Below, one piece after another: positions 9,069 through 18,151 of a DNA stretch of 63,822 nucleotides; within the stretch, counting starts at the first letter, position 1; each line of letters begins with the position of its first letter. This DNA is from Arthrobacter sp. M4. GTDB lineage: Bacteria; Actinomycetota; Actinomycetes; Actinomycetales; Micrococcaceae. The notes below the pieces were generated by a model, which worked only from the letters and a program-made list of their open reading frames with translations, had not been told where the DNA came from and made no database searches. The translations under genes and the position numbers were made by a program. The stretch spans positions 1 to 63,822 of the forward strand of contig NZ_JAIWYX010000017.1 of the NCBI RefSeq assembly GCF_020251205.1, written 5' to 3'.

Positions 9069-9653
9069 CTAAATCCGGTTCACGCGGTAAGCAAAGTTCG
9101 CCGAGCGTGATGACCGCACCGTGATGCTCAGCACGGACGACTTGGTGAGTTGAATGACATTCACCCTGGCTGTGCCGCACTGAAGCGCCAAGTCTACGAG
9201 GGCATTGGGATCCGCCGTGCGCGGCGGGCTGCTTGGCTGCTGCGTCGGGACTGGAACCGGGTTCCCCAGACTCACGGTGAAGGACACCCGCCTGGTGCTT
9301 CGGCAGGCGAGCGTCACCGAGTACAGCCCTTCGGGAAGCTGGACGGACTCTTCGGTGCGGGTCGCCTGGGCCTCCATAAAGCCGTAGCTGGAATAGAAAG
9401 TCTGCCCCTCCGCCGCCGGCACAGCCTCCTCGGCCCACGCCTTCAACTCTTGGCCTGTGACCGGCGTATTAAGGGCCGGGTCCTGCGGCAAGGTAGGAGG
9501 AGGGGACGACGGCGCCGAAACGCTGGGCAACGGGGCCCGTGCGTCGTCGTAGGTGTACTCACAACCCGCCACGCCCAGCAGGGCAGAACAGAGAACGACG
9601 GCGGCAATCGCCAGCCGCCTGGACGCACCCATCGGGGCCGCCCCTGTTCCCAT
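9069..9653 (-). CDS. Putative lipoprotein of unknown function
   Basis: Protein of 194 aa with a lipoprotein signal: basic start, helix LAIAAVVLCSALLGVAG and lipobox Cys (GVAGC), followed by a Pro/Ser-rich linker (PLPSVSAPSSPPPTLPQ). The rest is a small domain with two spaced Cys (LACRSTRR and LQCGTARV) that may form a disulfide. I do not recognise a family. An internal ATG (MGASRRLA) is an equally good start. It converges with the trhO gene and diverges from the methyltransferase. Confidence 0.7.
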   Translation of the reverse strand: MGTGAAPMGASRRLAIAAVVLCSALLGVAGCEYTYDDARAPLPSVSAPSSPPPTLPQDPALNTPVTGQELKAWAEEAVPAAEGQTFYSSYGFMEAQATRTEESVQLPEGLYSVTLACRSTRRVSFTVSLGNPVPVPTQQPSSPPRTADPNALVDLALQCGTARVNVIQLTKSSVLSITVRSSRSANFAYRVNRI

Positions 9654-9755
9654 GGTCAGACTCTACGCTTCGCCCCGGCTTTGGGCACCGGGCGAACGAG
9701 CGGTTTCCGGGGATGCATGCCAGTCCCTGCGGACGTCCGCGCCTACACTATCTGG

Positions 9756-11552
9756 GTGACATTTCCTGCACCCGGCTCTGAAGCCATCGAGTTCACCAGC
9801 GGCATCACGCCGGATGCTCCCCGAAGCGACAATCCCGCCTTGCTCGCCGACCTTGCCGTAGGGCTCCGCAGGATCGGCTACACCGTGGACGGCGTAGCTG
9901 CGCTTCTGGGTGAGTCGGCCAGCGCTGCGCTCGGCCGGGACCAGCTGGTGCCCGCGCTCCTGGCGACGGAACGCCCCACGGCAGGCGAGGCGCCGCTTGC
10001 CGCCGTCGTACGTTTGTGGTTGCTGGCGGTGCGGCAGCAGCGCAAGGACCTCGACGCCGCCCTTCCGGAAATCGGCGTCGACGGCTTGCTGGAGCTTGGC
10101 CTGGTCCGGGAGGCCGGGAGCGGGGACGGTGAAGAGCCCGACGACGGCATCGAGGCTTTGGTGGACCTGCGGCCCTACGGCTGGGCCGGCAACGACACAA
10201 CCGGCAACGAAACAACCGGCAACGGAGCAACCGGCAACGGGACACAGGGCCCGGACAGGGGCGCGGAACTGTGGGTGGTCAGCGACCTCGGAGCCCACCA
10301 GCGGCCTGGTGTCCTTCGGCGCGACCACGTTCTGGGTATTGGCCAGGCTTCGACGACCCTCGTGCAGGCCACCGTCCGACGGCAGGTGGACCGGGCCCTT
10401 GACCTTGGCACTGGCTGCGGCATACAGGCTTTTCACCTCCTCAGGCATGCCAGGCACGTCACTGCAACTGACATCTCAACCCGTGCGTTGGCGTTCACGC
10501 GGTTCAACCTGATGCTGAATTCAGTGGAATTGGACCTCGACGCTGAGCGGCTCGGCGACCGGATCAGCCTGCGCCTGGGTTCCATGTTGGAGCCAGTCGC
10601 GGGCGAGCGCTTCGACCTTGTTGTGTCCAACCCGCCGTTCGTGATTACACCACGGCGCGCCGACGAGGCTTCCCACGATCAGTTCACCTACCGCGACGGC
10701 GGCCTCCCCGGAGACGACATAGTCGCAGACCTCATTCGCTCCCTCCCGGATGTTCTTGCGCCTGGCGGAACAGCACAGATGCTTGGGAACTGGGAGGTCA
10801 CGTCCGGATCGGACTGGCACAACCGGCCGAGGACGTGGGTGGACGACGCTGCAGTCCTGGCCGACAGCTCGCCCCACGACTCCCCTCCGGACGGCTTCGG
10901 GGAGGCCGCTCCCGGCAGCCTGGACGCCTGGTTCATCCAGCGGGAGCAAGTCTCCCCGGGAGAGTACGCCGAAACGTGGCTGCGGGACGCATCCGAGGGC
11001 AGGGAACGCGATTTGTATGTTCGCGCTTATGCCGATTATCTGGCGGACTTTGCCTCGCGGGATGTTGAGGGTATTGGCTTCGGCATGGTGTGGCTGCGGC
11101 GCCGCGCACGTGCTCTGGACCAGGCTGGCCCGCAGGACCTGCTGCCGTTCAGGCGGTTCGAGGAAATCACCTACCCGATCGAGCAACCAATTGGCCCCTA
11201 TTTGGGGACTGCCGTCGAACGGGTGGACTGGCTCGCAAGCCACCACCTCCCCGATGCGCGGCTGCTGGTCGCGGACGATGTAACAGAGGAGCGGCACCAG
11301 CGTCCGGGAGCCGAGCATCCCGGGGTCATCCTGCTTCGTCAAGGCGCCGGACTTCGCCGGACAAATTTGATGAGCACGGAACTTGCTGGTTTTGTTTCCG
11401 CTTGCGACGGTGACTTGACCGTTCAGCAGCTCATCGGCGCCCTCGCCGCGCTTCTGGGAAGCGGCGACGATTTTGACGCCGCATCGTTCCGATCCCAGCT
11501 GCTCGTCGAAGTCCGCAACCTCGTGGTGGACGGCTTCCTCGTGCCCGTATAG
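9756..11552 (+). CDS. Large class I SAM-dependent methyltransferase (HemK/RlmG-like core)
   Basis: Predicted N6-adenine or N5-glutamine type methyltransferase of about 598 aa. The core shows motif I LDLGTGCGIQAFHLL, an acidic strand (TATDISTRALAF-like) and motif IV NPPF (VVSNPPFVITPR). This core sits between an N-terminal helical domain and a C-terminal accessory domain, as in actinobacterial DUF7059/methyltransferase/DUF7782 proteins. A GTG at 9756 fits a leaderless start because TACACT lies about 10 bp upstream; ATG at 9717 is the alternative. A run of 15-bp repeats encodes GNDTTGNETTGNGATGNG between the N-terminal domain and the core. The substrate is unknown. Confidence 0.8.
   Translation: MTFPAPGSEAIEFTSGITPDAPRSDNPALLADLAVGLRRIGYTVDGVAALLGESASAALGRDQLVPALLATERPTAGEAPLAAVVRLWLLAVRQQRKDLDAALPEIGVDGLLELGLVREAGSGDGEEPDDGIEALVDLRPYGWAGNDTTGNETTGNGATGNGTQGPDRGAELWVVSDLGAHQRPGVLRRDHVLGIGQASTTLVQATVRRQVDRALDLGTGCGIQAFHLLRHARHVTATDISTRALAFTRFNLMLNSVELDLDAERLGDRISLRLGSMLEPVAGERFDLVVSNPPFVITPRRADEASHDQFTYRDGGLPGDDIVADLIRSLPDVLAPGGTAQMLGNWEVTSGSDWHNRPRTWVDDAAVLADSSPHDSPPDGFGEAAPGSLDAWFIQREQVSPGEYAETWLRDASEGRERDLYVRAYADYLADFASRDVEGIGFGMVWLRRRARALDQAGPQDLLPFRRFEEITYPIEQPIGPYLGTAVERVDWLASHHLPDARLLVADDVTEERHQRPGAEHPGVILLRQGAGLRRTNLMSTELAGFVSACDGDLTVQQLIGALAALLGSGDDFDAASFRSQLLVEVRNLVVDGFLVPV
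10187..10241 (+). repeat. 15-bp in-frame tandem repeat inside the methyltransferase gene
   Basis: Between three and four degenerate copies of a 15-bp unit (CGGCAACGACACAAC type) encode repeated G-N-x-T/A-T pentapeptides. The tract sits in the linker before the catalytic core and keeps the reading frame. It looks like a slippage-prone, length-variable linker. Confidence 0.8.
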
Positions 11553-11559
11553 GGGCCCG

Positions 11560-11597
11560 GCTATGTGGACAATGGAGCGTCAGCTCTTCCACATAGC
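11560..11597 (+). terminator. Hairpin between the methyltransferase gene and topA
   Basis: GCTATGTGGA (11560-11569) pairs perfectly with TCCACATAGC (11588-11597). An inner GAGC/GCTC can extend the stem. No U-tract follows, so it may be a weak terminator or a 5'-leader structure of topA. Confidence 0.45.
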
Positions 11598-11675
11598 TGC
11601 GCAGGATTCTGCAAAATATGGTGAACTAGGCCAGTATGGGCACATCGCCCGAGCAATCTTTTCTGTAGGAGCACC

Positions 11676-14384
11676 GTGCCAAGCAAGGCCAAAACCGGCA
11701 AGAAACTCGTGATCGTGGAGTCTCCGGCCAAGAGCAAGACCATCGCCAAGTACCTGGGTGAGGGTTTTGTCGTCGAGGCCTCAATCGGCCACATCCGCGA
11801 CCTTCCCCAGCCGTCGGACTTGCCTGCAGAACTCAAGAAGACCTCGCTCGGCAAGTTCGCCGTGGACATCGACAATGATTTCAAGCCTTACTACGTCGTC
11901 TCCCCGGACAAGAAGAAGAAAGTCGCGGAGCTCAAAGCCCAGCTAAAGGATGCCGACGCCCTATACCTCGCCACCGATGGTGACCGCGAGGGCGAGGCCA
12001 TCGCGTGGCACCTGCTTGAAGTCCTCAAGCCCAAGGTCCCCGTTTACCGCATGACCTTTGGCGAAATCACCAAGGAAGCCATCCAGCGCGCCATGGAGAA
12101 CCTCCGCGATGTGGATGAGGCCCTGGTGGACGCCCAGGAAACCCGCCGAATCCTTGACCGCCTCTACGGTTACGAGATTTCGCCCGTGTTGTGGAGGAAG
12201 GTGGCCCGCGGATTGTCCGCAGGCCGTGTGCAGTCGGTTGTAACCCGCATGGTGGTGGACCGCGAACGCGAGCGTATGGCGTTCAAAGCAGCCTCGTATT
12301 GGGACCTGACCGGTCAGTTCGCGGCTGAAGCCGGCAGTTTCAAGGCCAAGCTTGCGGCCGTCGACGGCGCCAAGGTCGCCACCGGGCGGGACTTCAACGA
12401 CGACGGCGTACTCGTCTCACGCAATGTGGTTCACCTCAACGAGGAACTCGCCACGTCGCTGGCTGCGGGCCTCGAAGGGGCGGACTTCCGGGTCCGCTCC
12501 GTGGAGACAAAGCCCTACACCCGTCGTCCTGCGGCGCCGTTCACGACGTCCACCCTGCAGCAGGAAGCCGGGCGGAAGCTCCGTTTCTCATCCAAGAGCA
12601 CCATGCAGATCGCCCAGCGCCTGTATGAAAACGGCTACATCACCTATATGCGTACGGATTCCTCAGCGCTGAGTGACGAAGCTGTCTCCGCTGCACGCCG
12701 CCAGGCATCCGAACTCTACGGTCCCGAGTATGTGCCCCAGGGTGTGCGCGTCTATGCGAACCGGGCGGCAAATGCCCAGGAAGCCCACGAGGCCATCCGT
12801 CCCGCGGGTGACTCCTTCCGGACGCCCGCCCAGGTGGCTGGCCAGCTCAGCGGGGACGAATTCCGCCTGTACGAGCTCATTTGGAAGCGGACTGTAGCCT
12901 CGCAGATGGCCGACGCAAAGGGGTCCACGGCCACCATCCGCCTCGGTGCCGTTTCTTCTGACGGCCGGGACGCAGAATTCTCTGCCTCCGGAACTGTCAT
13001 CACTTTCCCCGGCTTCCTGGCCGCCTATGAGGAAGGCAAGGACGAAAGCCGCGGCGACGACGAATCTGACGAGGGCCGCCGCCTGCCCAACGTCGCAAAG
13101 GATGACCGTCTGGAGCCCTCCGACATCGTGCCGGTCGGGCATGAGACCTCCCCGCCACCGCGGTACACCGAAGCGTCGCTGACGGCTGAGCTGGAGAAGC
13201 GCGGTATCGGCCGACCTTCCACGTACGCATCGACTATTTCCACCATCCAGGACCGTGGCTACGTGCGGAAGCAGGGTTCTGCCCTCGTCCCCAGCTGGAT
13301 TGCGTTCTCGGTGATTCGCCTGCTGGAGCAGCATTTTTCGGACTATGTGGATTACGAGTTCACAGCCGACATGGAAATGGACCTTGACCGGATTGCCAAT
13401 GGCCAGACAGCCGGCGTCACGTGGCTCAAGCACTTCTACTTCGGCGAAGACGCGGACCCGGGCCTGCTGAGCATCGTCAACAACCTCGGCGAGATCGATG
13501 CCCGTGAAATCAACTCGGTCCAGATCGCCGACGGCATCATGCTCCGGGTGGGGAAGTTCGGTCCCTACCTGGAGAGCACGGTTGCCACCGTGGACACCGC
13601 GACGGGTGAAGTCGTAGAGTCTGCCCGCGCCAACGTCCCCGAGGATCTGGCGCCGGACGAGCTCACCGCAGCCAAGGCCCTTGAGCTGATGGAGACGGCT
13701 GCTCCGGAGGAACGGGTGCTGGGCAACGACCCGCACACCGGGCACACGGTCGTAGCCAAGAACGGCCGCTATGGCGCCTACGTCACGGAGATCATCCCCG
13801 AGCCCACCCCGGAACAGCTGGCCAACCAGCCCGTGGAGTACTACAAGAACGGCAAGCCCAAGCCGCCCAAGAAGCCGGTCAAGGCAAAGCCGCGCACGGG
13901 CTCGCTGTTCAAGTCAATGTCCGTGGACACCATCACCCTCGAAGAGGCCTTGCAGCTCATGAGCCTGCCCCGCGTTCTGGGTGAGGACGCCGATGGCAAT
14001 GTGATCACGGTCCAGAATGGCCGATTTGGTCCGTACCTGAAGAAGGGCACAGACTCCCGCTCCATCGCTTCGGAAGAGGAGATCTTCACCATCACGCTGG
14101 AACAGGCCCTGGAGATCTACTCCCAGCCGAAGCAGCGCGGTGCCCGTGCTGCTGTCCCCCCGCTGGCCGAGTTCGGTCCGGATCCGGTGTCTGAGAAGAA
14201 CATTGTGGTGAAGGAGGGCCGCTTCGGTCCGTACATCACGGACGGGATCACGAATATTACGGTTCCGCGGTCCACGCCGCTTGAGGAACTGACTCGGGAA
14301 CGTGCCGTCGAACTTCTTGCCGAGAAGCGGGCCAAAGGCCCGGTGAAGAGGACCACTACCCGCAAGGCGCCGGCTAAGAAGTAG
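11676..14384 (+). CDS. topA: DNA topoisomerase I
   Basis: Type IA topoisomerase, relaxes negatively supercoiled DNA through a 5'-phosphotyrosine. The protein has 902 aa. It begins with the TOPRIM domain (LVIVESPAKSKTIAKYLG; acidic DGDREGEAIAWHL). The nucleophile is Tyr324 in YITYMRTDS, and the cleavage-domain motif GIGRPSTYASTISTIQDRGY follows. Three C-terminal repeats of type KNGRYGAYV/QNGRFGPYL/KEGRFGPYI and a basic tail (VKRTTTRKAPAKK) replace zinc fingers, as usual in actinobacteria. Start is GTG at 11676 after AGGAG. Confidence 0.97.
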   Translation: MPSKAKTGKKLVIVESPAKSKTIAKYLGEGFVVEASIGHIRDLPQPSDLPAELKKTSLGKFAVDIDNDFKPYYVVSPDKKKKVAELKAQLKDADALYLATDGDREGEAIAWHLLEVLKPKVPVYRMTFGEITKEAIQRAMENLRDVDEALVDAQETRRILDRLYGYEISPVLWRKVARGLSAGRVQSVVTRMVVDRERERMAFKAASYWDLTGQFAAEAGSFKAKLAAVDGAKVATGRDFNDDGVLVSRNVVHLNEELATSLAAGLEGADFRVRSVETKPYTRRPAAPFTTSTLQQEAGRKLRFSSKSTMQIAQRLYENGYITYMRTDSSALSDEAVSAARRQASELYGPEYVPQGVRVYANRAANAQEAHEAIRPAGDSFRTPAQVAGQLSGDEFRLYELIWKRTVASQMADAKGSTATIRLGAVSSDGRDAEFSASGTVITFPGFLAAYEEGKDESRGDDESDEGRRLPNVAKDDRLEPSDIVPVGHETSPPPRYTEASLTAELEKRGIGRPSTYASTISTIQDRGYVRKQGSALVPSWIAFSVIRLLEQHFSDYVDYEFTADMEMDLDRIANGQTAGVTWLKHFYFGEDADPGLLSIVNNLGEIDAREINSVQIADGIMLRVGKFGPYLESTVATVDTATGEVVESARANVPEDLAPDELTAAKALELMETAAPEERVLGNDPHTGHTVVAKNGRYGAYVTEIIPEPTPEQLANQPVEYYKNGKPKPPKKPVKAKPRTGSLFKSMSVDTITLEEALQLMSLPRVLGEDADGNVITVQNGRFGPYLKKGTDSRSIASEEEIFTITLEQALEIYSQPKQRGARAAVPPLAEFGPDPVSEKNIVVKEGRFGPYITDGITNITVPRSTPLEELTRERAVELLAEKRAKGPVKRTTTRKAPAKK

Positions 14385-14457
14385 AAGGGCGTGCGCATGG
14401 AGCAACGGTTGGCGCTTCGAATTGCGCCGTCGCTGTGCGGCGTGATCGAGTAGGGAC

Positions 14458-14877
14458 ATGACTCAAGAGACGGTTTCCCCCGACCACCAGCCCTTGAACG
14501 AGCTTGAGGAGAAGCTTGCCCTCGCGGGACAGCCGGACGCGGACCCTGTAGACGTCATTCTGGCGTTCCTCAACAACGAGGTCTACATCGTCAGCGCCGA
14601 TGCCCTGGAAAATGCCGATTCGTCCGTGGAACCCTTGGTGCTCTCAAACGCCGAGGGCGAGCCCGTCCTGGCCGTTTTCAGCCACCCGAGCAGGGTGGAT
14701 GCCCAGTTCCTCGAGGCCGCTCCCAACGTCCTTGGCACGCACGGATCCGCTATCCTGGGCAGCCTCGGCGATGAACTGGGCCTTGTCATCAACCCCGGTT
14801 CGGCGCACGGCTTCGAGATCGGACGGGAAGGAATCGCACGCATTCGCCGCGACTTCCGCCGCGCCGACGAGGAATAA
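14458..14877 (+). CDS. SseB-like family protein
   Basis: Protein of 139 aa with the SseB N-terminal fold pattern: LNELEEKLALAGQPDADPVDVILAFLNNEVYI, then PVLAVFSHPSRVDA and GLVINPGSAHGFEI. SseB-type proteins are small and poorly characterised; no enzymatic residues are evident. It sits between topA and the Ppx/GppA gene on the same strand, 7 bp upstream of the latter, so co-expression is likely. Confidence 0.75.
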   Translation: MTQETVSPDHQPLNELEEKLALAGQPDADPVDVILAFLNNEVYIVSADALENADSSVEPLVLSNAEGEPVLAVFSHPSRVDAQFLEAAPNVLGTHGSAILGSLGDELGLVINPGSAHGFEIGREGIARIRRDFRRADEE

Positions 14878-14884
14878 TGTCAGA

Positions 14885-16051
14885 ATGCGTTTAGGCGTCC
14901 TCGACATAGGCTCCAACACCGTTCACCTACTGCTCGTGGACGCGCATCCCGGCGCACGTCCCGTGGCCTTCGCCTCCCATAAGCGACCGCTGTCGCTGGT
15001 GCAGTTCCTTGATGAGGATGGCAATATCAACGAGGCCGGCCAAGATGAACTCATCGAGTTCGTCCTGGAGGCGTGGGATTTTGCCGCCCAGCACAAAGCT
15101 GAGGACGTCCTCGCCTTCTGTACTTCGGCCATTCGCGAAGCCACCAACGGCGCCGATGTACTGGAACGCGTCAAGACAGAGACCTCCGTTACCTTGCAGG
15201 AGCTCAGCGGGAGCGAGGAAGCGTCCATGACGTTCTTCGCTGTGCGGCGCTGGTACGGTTGGGGTGCCGGATTCATCCTGGACCTGGACATCGGTGGCGG
15301 ATCGTTCGAAATGGCCCTCGGCCACGACGAACTCCCTGAACTGGCCTTGTCCGTGCCGCTTGGTGCCAGTCGGCTCACCCGCGATTGGCTGCACGAAGAC
15401 CCGCCGACGGCCAAAAGCGTCAAGGAGCTTCGACGCTACATCCGGGCCACGATGAAACCAGCCGTCAAGAAGTTCAACAAGCTAGGCCGGGCGAACCTCG
15501 TCACTGGCACGTCCAAAACGTTCCGTTCCCTGGCGCGGATCGCCGGAGCAGCTCCAAGCGCTGCGGGTCCGTATGTGAAGCGTGAACTTCACGCCACGGA
15601 CCTCGGTCTGTGGGCGCAGCGTATTTCCGCGATGACGGTAGCCGACCGGCTGTACCTGCCCGGCGTCTCCGAGGCCCGCGCCCGGCAACTGCTGGCTGGA
15701 GCGCTTGTCGCCGAGGCGGCTTTGGAGCTTTTTGAGTTCCCGACTATGGAAATCTGCCCGTGGGCGCTGCGGGAAGGCTTGATCCTGAGGCGTCTGGACC
15801 AGCTGGTCTTTGACGGGCCTTTGCAACCTGCACCGCACATTGCGGGCCTGCTCCGCCGGGAACTCCCAAGCCCCGCGGTTGCCCCTGCCCCCGCGGTAAG
15901 CCCCGCGCTGGCGAGTGACGCGGCGGATCGCCCCGAACCATCCGGCCGCGCTGCCATGTCAGGTAGCGTAGATGTCCGCATCATTAACACGTTCAACACA
16001 GCCACCACATCACTTGGCGCCGGGGGAGTCCCAGGCGGGATGGCCAGCTGA
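14885..16051 (+). CDS. ppx: Ppx/GppA-family exopolyphosphatase
   Basis: Predicted exopolyphosphatase or pppGpp phosphohydrolase of the actin-like ATPase superfamily, 388 aa. The first phosphate-binding loop is LDIGSNTVHLLLVD and the second is LDIGGGSFEMALG. GASRLTRDW and the C-terminal EICPWALREGLILRRLD match the short one-module actinobacterial Ppx. Start ATG 14885 places the first loop at the N-terminus. The last 60 residues are an Ala/Pro-rich extension with no family match. The stop is followed 1 nt later by the next start. Confidence 0.9.
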   Translation: MRLGVLDIGSNTVHLLLVDAHPGARPVAFASHKRPLSLVQFLDEDGNINEAGQDELIEFVLEAWDFAAQHKAEDVLAFCTSAIREATNGADVLERVKTETSVTLQELSGSEEASMTFFAVRRWYGWGAGFILDLDIGGGSFEMALGHDELPELALSVPLGASRLTRDWLHEDPPTAKSVKELRRYIRATMKPAVKKFNKLGRANLVTGTSKTFRSLARIAGAAPSAAGPYVKRELHATDLGLWAQRISAMTVADRLYLPGVSEARARQLLAGALVAEAALELFEFPTMEICPWALREGLILRRLDQLVFDGPLQPAPHIAGLLRRELPSPAVAPAPAVSPALASDAADRPEPSGRAAMSGSVDVRIINTFNTATTSLGAGGVPGGMAS

Positions 16052-16052
16052 G

Positions 16053-16889
16053 ATGACTGCCGACGTCGAACAGCAGAACGGAAACGGCCGCCGGATACCG
16101 GTGGCCCTTTCCAGCGCCTCCGTCTATCCGCTGAGCGTCCATGACGCTTTCGCTGTGGCACAGGACCTCGGTTATGACGGCGTCGAGGTCATGGTGACCA
16201 ACAATGCCACCAGCCAAAACTCCGACGCCGTCCTCCAGCTCAGCCACAGGTATCAGCAGCCCATCGTCTCCATCCACGCCCCCACGCTGCTTCTGACCCA
16301 GCAAGTGTGGGGCTCTGCGTGGAACAAAATCGAGATGTCGTGCCGGATGGCGCGCGACGTCGGCTGCAACACCGTGGTGGTCCACCCACCGTTCCGCTGG
16401 CAAAGCAATTACGCAGAGAACTTCGCCGCGGGAGTCCGCGAAATCGCTGCGATGTACCAAGTGCACATCGCGGTGGAGAACATGTACCCGTGGCGCGTCC
16501 GCGGCCGTGAGGCCCTCGCCTACCTGCCGCACTGGGACCCGGTTGGTCAGGATTACGACGACGTGACGTGGGATTTCTCGCACGCCGCCACTGCGGGGGC
16601 TGACAGCCTCGAAGCGATCCGGGCGCTGGGAAGCAAGCTGCGTCACGTACACCTGACCGACGGTTCTGGTTCCGGCCGGGACGAGCACCTGATCCCCGGG
16701 AAGGGTACCCAGCGCTGTGCACAGGTCTTGCAACATTTGGCTTCAAACGGATTCGAGGGAACTGTTGTCGCGGAAATCAGTACTCGACGGGCCAAGTTTG
16801 CCGGGCAGCGGGAGGAATGGCTCGCGGAGACCCTGCGCTTCGCCCGCCAGCACCTCGGAGCCCCGCTGGTCAACGCTGGCTTGAGCTAG
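16053..16889 (+). CDS. Sugar phosphate isomerase/epimerase-like TIM-barrel protein
   Basis: AP-endonuclease-2-like xylose isomerase-type TIM barrel of 278 aa. Typical segments are VALSSASVYPLSVHDAFAVAQ, LGYDGVEVMV, a metal-ligand strand VVHPPF, IAVENM, VTWDFSHA and LRHVHLTDGSG...HLIPGKG. The His, Glu and Asp metal ligands appear present, so it is probably active, but the substrate cannot be inferred. Translation is likely coupled to ppx (1 nt gap). The last 13 codons (HLGAPLVNAGLS and stop) form the first unit of a four-copy tandem repeat that runs past the stop. Confidence 0.8.
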   Translation: MTADVEQQNGNGRRIPVALSSASVYPLSVHDAFAVAQDLGYDGVEVMVTNNATSQNSDAVLQLSHRYQQPIVSIHAPTLLLTQQVWGSAWNKIEMSCRMARDVGCNTVVVHPPFRWQSNYAENFAAGVREIAAMYQVHIAVENMYPWRVRGREALAYLPHWDPVGQDYDDVTWDFSHAATAGADSLEAIRALGSKLRHVHLTDGSGSGRDEHLIPGKGTQRCAQVLQHLASNGFEGTVVAEISTRRAKFAGQREEWLAETLRFARQHLGAPLVNAGLS

Positions 16890-17044
16890 GCTGCGCCGCC
16901 ACCTCGCGCTCCGCTGGTCAACGCTGGCTGGAGCTAGGCTGCACCGCCACCTCGGAGCTCCGCTGGTCAACGCTGGCCTGAGCAAGGCTGCGCCGCCACC
17001 TCGGAGCTCCGCTGGTCAACGCTGGCCGGACTAGCCTGCGCCGC
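16851..17044 (+). repeat. Four tandem copies of the isomerase gene's 3' end
   Basis: Units at 16851-16899, 16900-16947, 16948-16996 and 16997-17044 are 48-49 bp and almost identical, starting CACCTCGGAG and containing CCGCTGGTCAACGCTGG. The first unit is the true end of the coding sequence including TAG. The other three are non-coding copies downstream of the stop. Confidence 0.92.
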
Positions 17045-17111
17045 TAGTCAATGCGTCCCAACCCGGCGGCAGAACTCCACGTCAACTCAAACGAACGCAC
17101 CCTAAAACGAG

Positions 17112-17170
17112 AAAGCACCGGCAGTCCGCAGGAAAATTGGGGGAAACCCGCCGGACTGCCGGTGCTTTTC
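17112..17170 (+). terminator. Rho-independent terminator after the isomerase gene
   Basis: A perfect 17-bp stem, AAAGCACCGGCAGTCCG (17112-17128) with CGGACTGCCGGTGCTTT (17152-17168), is followed by a short T run. It lies after the tail repeats and before proC, whose transcription therefore likely starts afresh near 17200-17300. Confidence 0.85.
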
Positions 17171-17320
17171 GGCGGACATCCCCATGCCCGCCTCATCACT
17201 CGCACCCTCAATGAGGTAATAACTAAATTAGGGGCAGATCTTGGGCAAACGCTCCCATAACCATGGGAGAAACCTGTGAATTCTTTTCCAGCCGCACACT
17301 CGAACTGCAATGATGGAGCA

Positions 17321-18151
17321 ATGAGCAACCGAATCGCCTTCCTTGGCTGCGGGTCCATGAATGAGGCCATCATGGGTGGCCTCCTCGCTGCAGGAACCAG
17401 CCCCACTGACGTCGTCGCAACAGTCCGTCGTGCAGACCACGCCGCCGAACTCGCCGAACGGCATGGCGTTACGGCCATTGCGGGCGAAGAAGAGCCGGAC
17501 AACAACAAACTGGCGGCCAAAGGGTCCAATGTGGTGATCCTGGGAGTCAAGCCAGTAGGTATCGCGAACCTTGCCCGGGAGATTGGCTCGGTCCTTGGGC
17601 CGGACACGATCGTGGTCAGTGTCGCCGCCGCCGTCTCCATCGCCCAGCTGGAAGCAGCCCTGCCCGAGGGGCAACCGGTGATCCGCACCATGCCTAACAC
17701 GCCCGCGCGGCTCGGTCGCGGCGTCGTCTCTGTCTCTCCTGGAACGCACTGCACACCCCAGCAGTTGCAACTAACCAAGGACATCCTGTCGGCTGCCGGA
17801 ACGGTGGTGGAGATCCCGGAGGAACAGGTTGACGCGCTCTCGGCGATCAGCGGGTCCGGGCCGGCCTATGCGTTCTACCTGGCTGAGGCAATGGCAGCCG
17901 CCGGTAGCGAACTGGGGCTCGACCCCGAACTGTCCCTGTTGCTGGCGCGCGAGACAGTTGCTGGCGCCGGGTTTATGCTTGCCGAGCCCGGGGCCAACCC
18001 AACGGCCCTGCGACGCGCCGTGACCAGCCCCAACGGCACAACAGAACGCGCCATCGCAGCGTTCGACGACGCCGGGCTGCCCGGCATCATCGCCGAAGGC
18101 GCCCGGGCTGCCGCGGCACGGGCGGCAGAGATCACGCGCCAGCTCGGCTAA
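17321..18151 (+). CDS. proC: Pyrroline-5-carboxylate reductase
   Basis: Last enzyme of proline synthesis: NAD(P)H-dependent reduction of 1-pyrroline-5-carboxylate. It has 276 aa. The Rossmann start is IAFLGCGSMNEAIMGGLL, and further motifs are VILGVKP, VIRTMPNTPARLGRG and the ProC signature SAISGSGPAYAFYLAEAM, then the helical C-terminal dimer domain. ATG 17321 was chosen because it places the Rossmann strand near the N-terminus and has GATGGAG upstream; an in-frame ATG at 17276 is less likely. The 3' end is copied several times downstream. Confidence 0.95.
   Translation: MSNRIAFLGCGSMNEAIMGGLLAAGTSPTDVVATVRRADHAAELAERHGVTAIAGEEEPDNNKLAAKGSNVVILGVKPVGIANLAREIGSVLGPDTIVVSVAAAVSIAQLEAALPEGQPVIRTMPNTPARLGRGVVSVSPGTHCTPQQLQLTKDILSAAGTVVEIPEEQVDALSAISGSGPAYAFYLAEAMAAAGSELGLDPELSLLLARETVAGAGFMLAEPGANPTALRRAVTSPNGTTERAIAAFDDAGLPGIIAEGARAAAARAAEITRQLG

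Noticed and set aside
8140..9438. A 432-codon open frame on the minus strand opposite the trhO gene
   Set aside because: It is an antisense shadow typical of high-GC DNA; the plus strand encodes a clear TrhO and the antisense product matches no family.
12663..13745. A 360-codon minus-strand open frame inside topA
   Set aside because: topA is unambiguous over this stretch with all motifs in place; the antisense frame is compositional.
17112..17170. The 17-bp inverted repeat as the end of an insertion sequence
   Set aside because: The arms face each other across a short loop and end in T residues, so a terminator explains them better; no transposase or target duplication is present.
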